Source: Liolophura sinensis
Lineage: Eukaryota; Mollusca; Polyplacophora; Chitonida; Chitonidae
NCBI RefSeq assembly: GCF_032854445.1
Contig: NC_088295.1
Location: 3,724,501 to 3,788,500 of the forward strand
Direction: 5' to 3'
DNA: 64,000 nucleotides
The notes beneath the pieces were generated by a model that had not been told where the DNA came from, ran no database searches, and saw nothing but the letters and a program-made list of their open reading frames with translations. A program made the position numbers and the translations under genes. Position 1 is the first letter of the stretch. The number at the start of each line of letters is the position of its first letter. Shown here piece by piece: positions 33,501 through 48,500 of this stretch.

Positions 33501-36500
33501 GGCGATTTGTTCGTACAAATCAAAGACGAATTTTCATCAGTGATCCTTCCACAAACAAAAGTTCAGTTAAAGAGTAGAGAAGTCATAATATTTGAAAATG
33601 TTCCACCCCATATTAACAGGTTACAAGTGAGAGTGTTTTCAAATTTTTCCTTTGAACTGCTAGAGGTTGAGAGAAATATCACCGGCACTAAATCGGTCGC
33701 CCCATTTTCTGTGCACTCAAAGCCGATGATTACATTACCCGATGGCGAAGCTTCTTTCATCGTTCAAAGTGAACAGCCATCTTCTAACGTAAGTGATACA
33801 TTGTGCACAATTGACTTTAAAGACTCAAGCCCAACAATTGAGCTTTCCTATCAGGAGATGGTAGCATCTGACGTGAAACATACGTTTACGAAGGGTGGAT
33901 TTTTCAATGTAACATTTGAATGTGAAAATGAAGTTAAGTTTTGGATTACTGAAGTCAAACCGTTTACTGCATCAGACTTCAAGTTCTCGTATTCTAATAT
34001 ATTGCCATGGAATTCCACGGAAGAAAACAGCAAGCTGATAATCCACATCCTCCTGGAAGGATTTTCCAAGGCGCCACCTGGCGTCAGCATGGTTTGGAAT
34101 TTCGGCGACAGTTTAAGTGTTGACATATTAACACTGCAATCATGGTCAGTCACTCACACATTTTTAACTCGAGGCTTTTACAACATGTCCGTCGAGGTTA
34201 TAGTTGATGGTGCAGACAACTTCACTACCGTTTTACCCATACGTATTGGACTCTTGGACTTCACAGCGTTTCCAAAAGCTGGTTTTTCAAATCATGACAC
34301 AATAGTATTCAATATTTCCGGTGCCCATGGAAGTTTGGTTATGTATGAGGTTGATTTTGGTGATGGCATAAAGGAGTTCTTCAATAAAACAAATGTTGAC
34401 AGAAGTAAAGTGGCATCCATTTCCAAAACATACCGTGTAAAGGGCTCATTTCGACCTCATGTGCATGTTTGGAGTCAGTTGTTTGAAGAGGACATCTTTC
34501 TCCCGTTTAAGTTAATTATTTTCAGCCCGATTGTCAATCTGTCCCTTTTCATCGAAGCAAAGGTTAATTATCCCCCGGGAGAAGCAAAGGTAACATTTTC
34601 CCTTAACGAAGAAATCCATTTAGGTAAACATACATGGATGTGGTGTTCTGTTGATTTTGATGATGGAAGTTCATTAGAAAGGTTTGCTTTTGAGCCCCGA
34701 TTAGAGAAACCTTTTGAATATGCTCACACATTCTCAGCTGTCGGGAAAATGCGCGTGCATGCAAACTGCTCCTTCGACAACAAGACTATCATTTTCGCGC
34801 AAAATCAAACAAATGTTGTAAGCAACTGTTATGGATCTTCAAATCCGTTTTCAAACTTAAACAAGGCGATAAAATCTGCAGTCAGCGAAAGAGTTACGAT
34901 TGCCGCCAGGCCGGATATTCTCTGTATGAATATCACCCCCGAATTCACATGGAGAGTAGAACGCAAAGGCGCACAAGTGAGTATCATACAGCCGAACAGC
35001 TCTTTGTTGGTCTTAAATCCAAGGTCCATGGCACCAGGCACATATCGGATCGTCTTCTACACAAATTTTGTGGAGATCCCTACCATCTTTATTTCTGACA
35101 GTGTCATTGTTGTGTACGAACAAACACCACTTCACGCCAGTATTAAAGGCGGCAATTACAAAACCATCGGTCTCACTCAACCTGTTACTTTGGACGCGTT
35201 GACGCACTCGTATGATCCTGATGTGGAGCCCTACAAATGTCCCAACCTGAAGTTTTCCTGGGTTTGTTCTACATATGGCTCCAGCAGGGAAGCCTATGAG
35301 TCGCTGCATGAAGCAGCGGGTCATCCCAGCCTGTGTATGGGCACAGACTCGATGTCAGGTGGCCTTTTGGTCCTGGTCGCCAACTGTCTCCAGGTGAACA
35401 AGTGGCACAAGTTCCAGGTGACGGTCAGCAAAGACAACAGAACAGCCACCAACTATCAGATTATTCATGTCCTTGGAAATCCTTTGCAAGTAGATTTACG
35501 GTAAGTTTCTCTAAGCGTGATGGTGTGCACGTAACTATTATTACAAGTCCAATGTTGTGGATAACTGATGTCATTGGAAAACCTATCCAGGTAAATGTAC
35601 GACAAATTTCTCTTAGTAAAGTTGTGCGCAGGAAACCTCGTTCTCTTTCCTCAGTGCTCTGAATAATGACATGTGAATCGTTAAATATGTTAATAATTTG
35701 AAATAAAGCCATTAAGTCGCCACGGCGTTGGGTAATATTGTGCAATAATAAAATGATAAATTGAATGCAATGTAGTTATAACTTTCACGTAGTATGTGGA
35801 CAGTCACAGGCTGAGAAATAATTTGGTGTTTTGTTGCAGGAAAATACATTTTAAAATATACCTATGACCTATATGTATTCGATAAAATTACAAGAATAGT
35901 ATTCACAAAAGCTTCTCACACATGTGTAGGTAGGTGTGAATATCACCATGTAATGTAACTGAAATAGACAGATGTCTGGGGTTTTGGGCGTTTACATTCA
36001 TTTCACTGTCATTGTCTTCTCGAAACAAACTTGACCGCTTTGGTGGCCTAATAGTTAGAGCTTTGGCCTCGAAGTCAGGAGGCCCGAGATCAAACCCGGG
36101 ACGGGCCATACCAAAGACTTTAAAAATGGTACTTGTTGTTGCCTCGTGTGGCGCTCAGCACTGGGAGGTTAGAGCAAGGACTAGTTGGCCCGGTGTGGGT
36201 ATAATGTGACTGGGTGAGATGTCATGCCTCATGCCTTTGGCATGATACTTCGGTGACGGCAGCACTTTGGCGGCATGGACTCTGCCACAAGAAGGCACAC
36301 CTAATGACGCCTCTTCGTCATAGAAGTGAAAAATTATTAAGTACGACGTTAAACCCCAAGTAAGTACGACTTTAAACCCCAAGTAAGGACGTTAAACCTC
36401 AGGCATTCGTTCATTCATTCGAAACAATCTTTACGGCAGTGTTATGACATATTTCTTTGACCAGATGTAAAGTGAATTGCTTGGACAAAGTGGATGCGGA

Positions 36501-39500
36501 GTTTTCTCTCAGCTTGTACACGGAATGTCTGGACTGCCGCCGAGCGGAGAAGGAGGGTGCTGTGTATGGCTGGAGTCTTTACTCGAGTGATTACGGGGAT
36601 ACTTCCCGACAAACTCAGGTCTCCTTGGAGGGTATTACCAGCACAGGTGATCATAACACTGTACACATCCACACAACTCCATGGCTTATTAAGTCAATGT
36701 ATCCCAAATTCACCCTGTAAGTCATCATCCATACTATGTGTGTATACAAGAAATACTAACCGGGCTTTCAGAAGTGGCTGTGTTATGTGCAGATCTTATT
36801 CGTCCCCTCCACCACATTACACTGAATTCTAAGCATAGCTCTCCATCCGTAACCCTTCCTTCTTCATAGCTGCCCCAGCAGTTTTCTCTACTGCTCTTCT
36901 TATTGCAGTTTTATGTCATCGTACATTCAGAGTTCCTAAGGAATATGTAATATAATTAAAGGCGTACAGCACAGAGAGTAAGATCAGAGCAGCGACGACA
37001 ATGTGTGATGGCTGGCAAATGGTCACACGTAACCGGTGACATACGGCCTCCTGTCAATTTACCTCAATCAGGGCTTTATTCTAACTGTTCATGTTAATGC
37101 ATAAATAGTAGCAGTTTACACGCCCTCTACCACCATGGCTTAAACAGAGTTAGGTAAAATGCGGTTTATTAGACGTCACTGATTTAGAATTACTCAAAAT
37201 GCCCTGTTGTCATCGCATTTAACATACAATCGCATGAAAACAATGCAATGTGTCCTTCGAAGAAGAGGACCATTTCCAAGTTTGCACACTTTTGACTTCG
37301 TGGATAGTTTCCAGACCATGGCTTATTTCAACATGAGTACATTTTTATATGTATACATCATTCGAGATCACGCGCCTTTTTACATGATCCTATGGTACAG
37401 AGACAAGGCTCGTGTATAGATGAGCGCCATCAGCGCAGTGATTCCCCCCCCACCCCCAACCCCAAAATTGGAGATAATTGTTGATAGAGGGGTATCAGAT
37501 ATATGATAAGTATTTTCAGATTCCTTGAGTCTAAATCTGTTCCACCGGTACAAAAATCAAGCAACTATCGCGTATGCCAAGGCAAGCGATTTCTTTTCTG
37601 TAGAGTTAAAGGCAAAGCAAATCACCGCTCTTCGTACGGCATATAAGCAACAAGATGTCATTGCAGTCTAATCAACTGGATATGGTGAAAGTATTGTATA
37701 TCCGCTTATGTCTTGGGTCATCCGGCGTCGCGAACACAATGAAGAACCCACGATAACTATTGTTGAATCCCCTGTGAATTCTATTGTGCAAAATCAAGTG
37801 GAAAGTGTGTAAATATATTTAAACTGCCGTGGTTCAGCTTGAGCACTGACGGAGATGATAATGATACCCACGAGGCCTGTAAATAGCGCACTGCTCCACT
37901 GTTCGGTACGTTCGTCATGACATGCTGTTGTTCACAGGAGAAAGTAGTCATCTCAGATCAAGTAACATAATGCACGAGCCTGACTTTCCACGTCGCTGTT
38001 GTAAAAAGTATGGCGCCCAAGTATATTAGAGATGTAATACCAACGGAGGCAGTAGGTACATCTGTATTTTAGAATGATGTAAACATATGTAATAAACAAA
38101 AAAGGCAAGGGAGCAAACTCGTGGTAGATTCACAGCAATCACAGTTCACCTCAGCTAAACTGAACAACGTCTAAATGAAGCCAGATGTACTATTCTGACT
38201 AAAAAGGTGTATCTTCTTTTTTAGACATACATGTAATTAGATCGGGTTGTTAGCGGTGATCGACGTGATCCACGCCAAATGCTGTATGAGAGATCATAGT
38301 AAGAGTTCTACTTTTGCTTGATTAGGTTCAAACATATCAGCTTTGTCCATCCGATCTAACAGCCTGATCCCTGGGAAGTATTACAGCTTGGAGGTGAAGA
38401 TTCGAGACATTGCGAACAGATCCACACAGGCCCTTGGATACAACTTCATGGTCAACTTCCCGCCGTATAATGGAACCTGTAGCCTCGTCCCCACAGAAGG
38501 TAGGCCAGGGACATTTGGCACAAGTTGGGCGAGTACATGTGAACTTAACAGATACGTTGTGTATTTTATGAATTACGTTAGTGTTATTCCTTAAATTTCA
38601 TGGGGGTTACCTGAAATGACATGGAGGCTACATGAAATGACATAGGAGCAACCTGAAATGGTATGGGGGTTACCTGAAATGACATGGAGTTTACCTGAAA
38701 TGGCATGGGGTTTATGTGAAATGACATGGAGTTCCATGAAATGACGTGGGAGTTACCTGAAATGACATGGGGTTTACCTGAAACGACATGGAGTTACATG
38801 AAATGACATGGGGGTTACCTGAAATGACATGGGGTTTACCTGAAATGACATGTGGGTTACCTGATATGACATGTAGGTTATCTGAAATGACGTGGGGGTT
38901 ACCTGAAATGACATGGGGGTTACATGAAATGACGTGGGGGTTACCTGAAATAACATGGGGTTTACCTGAAATGACAGTGGGTTACCTGAACTGACGTGGG
39001 GGTTTCCTGACGTGACATGGGGGTTACCTGAAATGACATGGGGTTTACCTGAAATGATATGGGGTTTACCTGAAATGACATGGGGATTACCTGAAATGAC
39101 AGGGGGGCTACCTGAACTGACGTGGGGGTTACCTGAAATGACATGGGGTTTAACTGAAATGACATGGGGTTTACCTGAAATGACATGAGGTTTACCTGAA
39201 ATGACATGGGGGCTACCTGAAATGACATGGGGGCTACCTGAAATGGCATGGGGGTCACCTGGAATGCACTGATGAGTTTTCATCAAATGTCCACTGAATC
39301 CGGCATAAATGATTTCTGAAGACTAGTCAGATTGCTTATTTGGTTACTGTGAGATGTTGATTGAAGTATATCTCTGTGTAAATATTGTCTTGTTAAGACA
39401 CTTTATATGAGATTGCTATGATACAATTTTTGGCGAAAATGTTTTCAAAGCATTTTATTCTATGATCCGTATTTCATCCGAAAGTTGACACAGTTAGGTC

Positions 39501-42500
39501 ACCCAAAACACTTTCAAAGTTTAGTACAGCGGTGTTTCTTTCTTTCAGGTGTGGCTGTGTTGGACAAATTCCAGGTGGCTTGTAACGGCTGGGTAGATGA
39601 AGGGTACAATCTAAAACGGTCAGAACAAGATGACGGAGATTTTCTCACCTACCAGTTCATCCTGATCGCCCGGAATAAATCCAGCATCCTCTTCTCTGGC
39701 GGTAAGACCCAAGACACGGAATACTCGCAGCTGAACATCTCCCCCAAAAGTATATAAATGAATAAGGAAATATTCATTTAATGCCTTTTACATTAAAAAA
39801 ATATTATTTTCATGTTGTAAATGCTTTATGTTAAATTCCTTGTTGGTGGACTTTTTTCTATGTGAGCGTAAAATGTAGGAAAGATTTGTTTGCTTTGGAA
39901 TTACGATTCCCCTTTGTACGAAAAGGGGAAATATTCACGAATTTCAGCGTTATCAGGTGATTTTATATTTAAATACAAAGGCGCATGTTTTGAAAGTAAA
40001 ACAGGAAATGGTGCCATGTGCAAAATGATGATGGTATTGTTTCAGTTTCTGTATTGCTTGAAACTTTGTACCCAAAAGAGATGCTATTCCGTTATTTTCA
40101 GGAAGCCCCAAGACCTCTTGGCAGGAGCTGAACCCAGGTGACAAAGACGAGGACTACAGAGTCATTGTCATGGCGCGGATATTTGACAGACACAAAGGGG
40201 TGGCGGAAGTGAATTTGACGGGACGGGCACGTACTATACATATACTGATCACGTCGTGACTCAAGGCTTTAGGACCCATAAGGCCTATATTGTGGTCTCC
40301 GCTTCACAATTTAATGTTTTGTCTTTCAGCAGTGGTCTCTTAGTTACTAGCCTTGTACCTTCGGTTAGAAAGGTTTTGTTAGATACCAACTTAGTACCTC
40401 CAAGTAAATCGTGTCCTGTTGGTTACCGGCTTGGTACCTACAGCGAATAGAGTTCTGTTAATCACCAGTTTGGTATGTCCAGATAATAGTGTTGTGTTGT
40501 TTACCGGCTGGGTACGTCCAGTTATGGTAGTATTATAGTGATATACCAAGTAAATAGTGTTCTGTTGGTTACCAGATTAGTACCTCTAGTAAATGGTGTT
40601 CTGTTGGTTACCAGATCAGTAGCTCCAGTAAATTATGTTCTGTTTGTTACGAGTTAAGAGGGTTGTTTTTGGTAACCGATATTTTTTTCTTTCTATTTTG
40701 AATCAGAAGAATCTTTCGTACCATATTATGCATGTACATGGACACACTGTTTGATTAATGATGTGCATGTAAACGTTAGTTTGGTTTTAGAATGACTTCT
40801 GTTGCAATCAACAAAGACTTTAATTGTCTAATTGTCAGTATTTATCAGCGATCGTATATACATGATCTGAGCGTAAGCGTTTGTTTGTTTATGAAATGTT
40901 TACTGCATCATAATTGTGGTTCCTGTGGAGCTGTTTGAGGCTACCTGAACATGTCTTTATATGCCCGTCTCTAGGTTATCCCGCCGATCCTGGACAGCCA
41001 CACTCCAGTCAAACAAGAAGAACTTGACGTTACCCTGGAATTATTTCAAGAGAAGTTGTCCCGGTCCGCCGTAGGCAGAGACGTTCATCAAGTGTTTCGG
41101 ACCACAGAGGCTGCGTCTTCTACTTTAAACAGTTTGGTATGGTGATCATTATTCATATCCAGAATTTCTTTTCGGCGATAACTGACAACAAACGTTTTAC
41201 ATACATTTTAGTTAAGATCCTCTGTCTGTCTTTACTTCAGTTATACAGCATCAATGTCCTTTATCGTAATATTCCGTAATATTAAAATATTCCAACCTGA
41301 TAAAAGGTATAAAATAATAGAAGCCATGAACTATTACTTAGACCTTGCCAGAACCCAGCAGTCTTCTGGATACAGCCGACTTATGGCTACAAGGGAAACC
41401 AGAAAGTGTGAACAAAAGCGCATCTCCTTCCTGGGCTAAACTTTGGGAAGCTATGGAAAACCTAGAGGAAAACAGCGAACGGAAGAGAGTGGCAAAGGTT
41501 AGCCTTTTTGGTAAAAAAAAAATTGACAATTCCTTTTACCACAAAAAGAGCCGCGTAATGGATGACAACATTTAAGCTTTGTCTCAGAAAATATATTTTT
41601 CAGCTGTTTAAATCAATAAACTATATTCTGTTTATTTTGACAAGTATTAACTTAGTTAATAGTTAACTTAACTCAGTTAAGTATTAGATATTAGTTCCTT
41701 GGAAGGACTGTTCTACTATACATTTGGTTTCCGAGAACATATGCTGTGTACTCAGGCAACCGGTGGATACGCTCAGCAGCTTGCCTCTCTTGTGAACACC
41801 ACAAAACCCTCCTCGCTCGTCTCTGTGCATATGGCGTCTACATCGGTGGCAAGCGTGGTGAACCCAAGCAACATCGACTACCAAGGCCTGGTAGGTTTAC
41901 ATAAATACATATATGATAATAATTACAGATTCTACATTTTGATAAAAAAACAACTTCAAAGGTAAACTATCACGCACCACAGTGCGTTTTGATATCATTT
42001 TGTAAATTTGCTTATATCGTAAATTTTTATATGTACATGTCACTGAAGACGAAGTTTCATGAATTCCAACACACAGTGAGAACAGTATTTTCAAACTGAT
42101 CAGACACGATCCTTTATGCCAGCTATGACTGACTTCCCGGACCAACAAATTATGTTCCACAAGAGACGTTGAGCTTTATGCGCGATTCGCAACATTATAT
42201 GCCACAACAATCCCAAAGTACAGATGAAACAAGCCTTTGTTCTGTGTTTGATTGACAGGAGGCTGCTGTTGAGACGATGGGCGTGGTCAGAGAATCCCTG
42301 TCGTCTGTTGTTGAGACGGAAAAGAGTGACGTTCAAGTGGGGGAGGCATTAAGTAGTAAGACCACTTTTTTAATAAAAATCACGGTCCTTATAATTATGA
42401 CGCTCCTTGTGGTGAACTTAGACACTTTCCGCGGTTGAAATTCTGTCTCATCTTACAACGTCACCACATTTGCATGGTAATAGGCCTATAGCTATTGAAA

Positions 42501-45500
42501 CCGATTCCTTACAGGTTTGTTCGATTCTGTTGGAAACACAATATCGGCCATGGTACAAGAATACCCTCAGCGAGAAAGTCAAGAGAACCCTCAGGAGACT
42601 AGGCGAGTGATAAAACGCCAAAAATCGTTCATGAATGAAGAGGACAACGCCGCAGCAGTACAAGCGCTGGAGATGGCTGACCTACACGACGACGAAAGAG
42701 TGTTCATTATCACCAGAAGACAACTGATGCAAGATTACAAGTTTGAAAAACAAAGCCAACTGGTACACTTGTCATATGCTAAGTTTGCTGAACATAACGT
42801 TACACTGGAGTATTAAAGAAACCAGATATACAGCTAACATATGAAATGATTTCACAGTTGTACATGTTATAACCATAAACAAACACAAAGGCTCGACGGT
42901 AAATCCATAAGGTACGAACATTGTCCCGTTGACTTTTAGCTATTTACGAAAACTCAGACGTCATTAACTTTCGCTCAGTTTGATACGAGTTTCAAACTTA
43001 AACAGCAAGTTGGCACTCTCAATTCCACTAAACTTTTAGTACCGGTAGGTTGTGTTTTGAAATGAAAGGCTTCCTGCAAGAAAAACAGTTTAGGCCACTT
43101 GTGTTTTTAGGTTAAAAAGAAATTACCGTCCGTACTCCAAACGATTGACAAAGCTTTAGATGTGGCTTCTACGTTCATGGTGGAAGGCCAAGAGCCCGCC
43201 GTTTTTCAAACTTCGCAACTATCTGGGAGAGTCCACCGGAACCTGGTATCGAGATTGGTGAAGGAGGAACATCAGATGGGAGGCGTCAAGCTTCAGATGT
43301 CTCTCCGCAGTGATAGCCTGGTCGATACGACTCAAGAGCTCACTCTGAAGGTTAGATAAATTGTAAGCTGCTACAGTACATTCCTTAAATTTTATGGATG
43401 ATATCCGAAAAGATTGTATTAGCAGCCACACGACTTTGATATGTCAGGCAAATTTATAAGTATATGGGGCATACTTCAATTAATTCGTGTTATCTTGACG
43501 CAATTCTCTTTCAGGCAACTGCACACGAGATAAATCCATTCCTGTACGACAGAGGTGGTTTGGGTAGCCAGATTTCATCACATGCGGTCCGCCTGCAGCT
43601 GTCCATAGATGACCCGGCGGTGGGTACTGATACTGTCAACCTTACTTCCTCCATGAGCTTTACATTTGACGTCCCTAACCCCACCCCAGTATCCACATCG
43701 ACAGTCATCCCCAAGTACATTGCTCTGGACCGGGACAAGATGCTGTATCACAGAACGGAACTGAAATCTGTGGACGATAACATCGTTATTTATATCAAAC
43801 CAACAGTCGGAGACATACGTTACGAGGTGTACTTCCGGTCTGGCGAGTTTCCCACAGCCTCCAGCTTTGATTTCCGGACGTCCATTGACTTTAAAAATGA
43901 CGCCAGTGTGAAACTGAAGTCTGTGACGTGTCCAGCGGGTGTGCTACCCTCAAATGGAACCATTTATGTCGCCCTGAAACCACTAATTCTCAGTAAGTTT
44001 TCAAAACACACTCCCCAGTGTGTCAATTTAACCTGAAGACATTTTTTAATTTTGGAATTAATTTTACGATGTGAGCTGTAAATACACGGCTATTTTAACT
44101 GACAGCGTATGCTGTATAAGAGGAACAAATCGTTTATTAAAGTTTCTGAGTGGCCTGTCCAATAATTTTAAACCAACAATTAATTTCGGAAAGACGATTT
44201 TTGAGAAAACATTTCACCCTGCATTTGACGCTCTCCTTATTATGCATGTTTATTTCCAGAACGTGAGGAGAGCCGCTTGGCGCATGCGCCCGTTTCCGCT
44301 AAGGCGATGTCTCTCGTGGCAGGTAAAAGTGACAACTATACTATCCATTCTCCATATGACCTGGGTGTCACAACAGTCGGCTGTCGGACTTGGGATGATA
44401 TCCTAGACCTATGGAATCCAGATATATGCGTTGTAAGTTCTACCCTCTTGATCATAAATACATACTACGTGCTTGTATCCGGCTGTGTTACTGTTGTGTC
44501 ATGCTGTCTTATTCCAGTTTTTCTTATGACGAGGTCCTCATCTAAAAGCTCAGCATATTTGGCTGTCTGATGTTCAACTGTCCAAGCTTCAGTCTGCACA
44601 ACTTTTATTCCCCAGATGGTAGATACGTCGAGTGAGCTGGAGACTCGATGCAAATGCGAACAGTCCAGTTTTGCGTCGTTCACTGTTGGCACAACGTTTT
44701 ACGTACCTGCTAATACGATCGACTTCTCTACAGTGTTCACAAAGATCGACCTGGTGAACAATTCCGGGGTTCTGGCTGTTGTTATCTCTCTCATTGTCCT
44801 CTATGTCATGCTGTCCGTGTGGGCGAAGCGGAAGGACAGACGCGACAGTTTGAAGGTATAAGTTTGCTCTGTGTATAGATACAGAACTAATATGATTTTA
44901 GCAAACAGAATGCCTCTTATCAACTCACCATTTTGTGGTCAGACGTTAGTGGTTCATGGATATATACTGTGCTGTGTCGTGAACAAATTTCAACAGAGCT
45001 ATAAGTCTCTTTTGCTCTCTATTTTGTTCTCTACAATTGCTCACTTTTCTCTATCGGCACAGAAGCTGTATTGACATCAAAATAATAATCCAGGCAGTCA
45101 CATCTGGGATGTTACTGACATGTAATAACAATATTATCTCATTATCCAGTGGGGAGTAACTTATCTCGAAGACAATATGCCACTGGACAAGTACCTCTAC
45201 ATGGTAACGGTGTACACGGGCATGAGACTACGTGCCGGCACGGATTCCAGAGTAGGCCTTGTCATTGCCGGGGATGCTGGCGACACCGGCATCAGGGCGC
45301 TTTCTGATGGCGTCAGAAAAGTAAGAATGGCCAATATACAGATGAATCTGTGATCATAAATGATTATCAGATCTCTAACAGATTCAGTAGTGATTTTTTT
45401 CGGAATTCACATTGCACGTGTATGAATAAACTTCAATATGGACAATGAAAGATTCCTCTCCTTCAGGGTTTCGACCGACAAAGTATAACTCACCTCTTAA

Positions 45501-48500
45501 TGGCAGTACCTGGTTGCCTAGGAGATCTGCAGTACGTTCGGATATGGCATGACAACTCCGGCAGAGGTTCCAGGGCTTCATGGTTTGTTCATAAGGTTGT
45601 CGTGGAAGATATTCAACAAGAACAAAAGTAAGCCAGCAGAATTATTATGCGTATGGTTGAAATAAAATTCTACACATCTTAAAGCAAACTGCTCCGACAT
45701 GATTCAAACTACAAAATGGGTATTTTTCCATATTGACATAGCCATTAAGAATATTATTCTTAGTCATAGCGCATTTATTGTTCGTTTTAACATTTTGTTT
45801 TAAACTTTGTCAAGGTTTGTCTTTCACTGCGGACAATGGCTTGCAGTAGACGAGGGTGACGGGGAAATAGAAAGAGTGCTACCAGTTTCGGGTCACAAGA
45901 GCAACGCTTTCAGCAAAGTATTTTACAACAATGCGAGGAAAAATGTATCTGAAAACCATATTTGGTTTTCTGTCTTTCTACGACCCCAAAGGAGTTTCTT
46001 CACCCGATTTCAACGCCTATCAACGTGTTTCTGCTTTTTGTTCCTAACCATGATCAGCAACGCTTTATTTTTTCATTCTGAAGAAAACATCGTCCGTCCA
46101 ACTGCGATTAACATCGGGTTTCTTCGGTTCTCATTGCACCAGCTTTACGTGTCAGTAATCGGAACTCTCATCGTCACTCCTGTAAGCATTGTTATCGCCT
46201 GGCTCTTCACGAAATCCAAACCCAGTAGGAGCATGCTAGAGCCTTGGGCGAATGTGGAGAGCTCCTGTAGTCCTACGTGCTATACCTCAAGTGTGGCGGA
46301 AGACCAAATAAAACTAACCGACGCTTTTGTGGCAAAAGGATTCTACAATGCCAAATCCTTAACGCTACCTCACTGTTGTGTGTACATAGCTTGGGTAGTG
46401 GTCATCCTAGGCATAGGAACCTCGGCCTTCTTTCTCTTTCTGTTCAGTCAACAATGGGGCAAGGCAAAATCGGAGGAATGGCTAACGTCTTTTATTTTGT
46501 CATTCTTTGAATCTCTTCTGGTCGTTGATCCAATAAAGGTAAATTGTTTCTTTCACCTGCTTTTGAGTTTTTCGAATGTAACACCCGACCGTTAATCTCA
46601 AGGTACACTTGAGTACCTTAATAATAATGTTTTGTATAATTTTATATTTATTAGTTTTGAAATTTTCATTTTCTTCTTTTAAATTTTGGATCGTTAAATA
46701 GCCTTACTCTACTCACCCATACCTCTCTCTGGTTTTGGAGCAGGTAATAATCATTGCCCTACTTATGGCTCTGTTCGTTCGCAAACAAGATGATAGTGCC
46801 ACCGATGGACTTAGCAAAGAAATTAAACTGACTTCCTGCAACGATAAAGACGATCCAAGCGCAGGTATATTTAAGTACCTTTTTTGTCACATGTTCATTG
46901 GTTTCAGTTTGATGTTCAGTTTCCAGTATGACTTATCCTTGCAAGGCAAATAATCTCTACGTGTCCGCTACTGTTCTTCTTGATTTATTCTTTTTCCCTA
47001 TACGTCGTCCTTTGAATAACTTTTGATAAGACATCTGTTTTGTTTTTTATTTCTTCTGTTTTGAAGAAGTCGTGGAGCGGCACGGTCAGCCACCGTTAAC
47101 AGCTGAGAAGCTTGGCGTGGTTAGGGTAAAGGCGAAAAAGGAGGCTAAGGCGTTCGATGTGGTGAAGGAGATTTTTCTCTACCTCATCTTCCTCCTGGTC
47201 ATTTACACAATAGGTTACACCAACAGAGACCCGCGCAGTTATAACGCACGGGAAAATATTTACAACATGATGATTTACAAGCAGAAGGATAGACGACCTG
47301 GGCTTGTTAACGTAAGTACAAATAACAACAACGGAATGAATCGAGAGGTGTTCAGAGGCGACTCTATCTTGTCCCTCTCACTCAGCTGGCATTCACCGTG
47401 TTGAGTCTGTTACAGTTTCTGCTTTCCCGTTTCCCCTTCTGTACACGGGTCATCCAGCCTCTAAATTTGATCAAAGAGTCTTGTCTTTCAACGCTGTGTA
47501 TAGATTAAATTTGATGGTTTTGCGTTGAATTAATGGTGATGTGTTAGGTTGTGAGATGGCAATGAACCTTATATGGCAATATTTTAGCCATACTACACAT
47601 ATCTTGGCTACTAACCATGTCGTGGCTGCTAACCATATCGTGGCTACTAACCATGTCATGGCGTGGCTACTAACCATGTCGTGGCATGGCTATTCACCAT
47701 ATCGTGGCTACTAACCATATTGTGGCGCGGCTACTAACCATGTCGTGGCTAATAACCATATGGTCGCGTGGCTACTAACCATGTCGTGGCGTGGCTACTA
47801 ACCATAATGTGGCGTGGCTACTAATCATATCGTGACCACTAATCATGTCGTGGGGTGGCTACTAACCATATCGTGACTACTAACCATATTGTGGCGTGGC
47901 TACTAACCACATCGTAGCTACTAACCATGTCGTGGCTGCTAACCATATCGTAGCTGCTAACCATGTCGTGGCGTGGCTACTAACCATATCGTGGGATGGC
48001 TATTAACCATATCGTGGCTACTAACCATATCGTGGCATGGCTATTAACCATATCGTGGCTACTAACCATATTGTGGCGTGGCTACTAACCATATCGTGAC
48101 CACTAATCATGTCGTGGCGTGGCTGCTAACCATATCGTGGCTACTAACCATATAGTGGCGTGGCTACTAACCACATCGTAGCTACTAACCATGTCGAGGC
48201 TACTAACCATATCGTGGCCACTAACCACATCGTGGCTGATAACAACATTGTGGCTACTAACCATATTGTGACGTGACTACTAACCACATCGTAGCTACTA
48301 ACCATGTCGTGGCTACTAACCATGTCGTAGCTACTAACCGTATAGTGGCTAATAAGAGTAGGAAACTAGTCACATCTCTCACGGGTGTGGGTGGGGTGGT
48401 GTTGCGGGGAAGCCAACATTTACTGCGGCTCGATGAAAGTGTCTATAGACCTGCTTTAAAATGTGCCAAACCACATGGTATTTAAGCTGGTGTGACAAGT

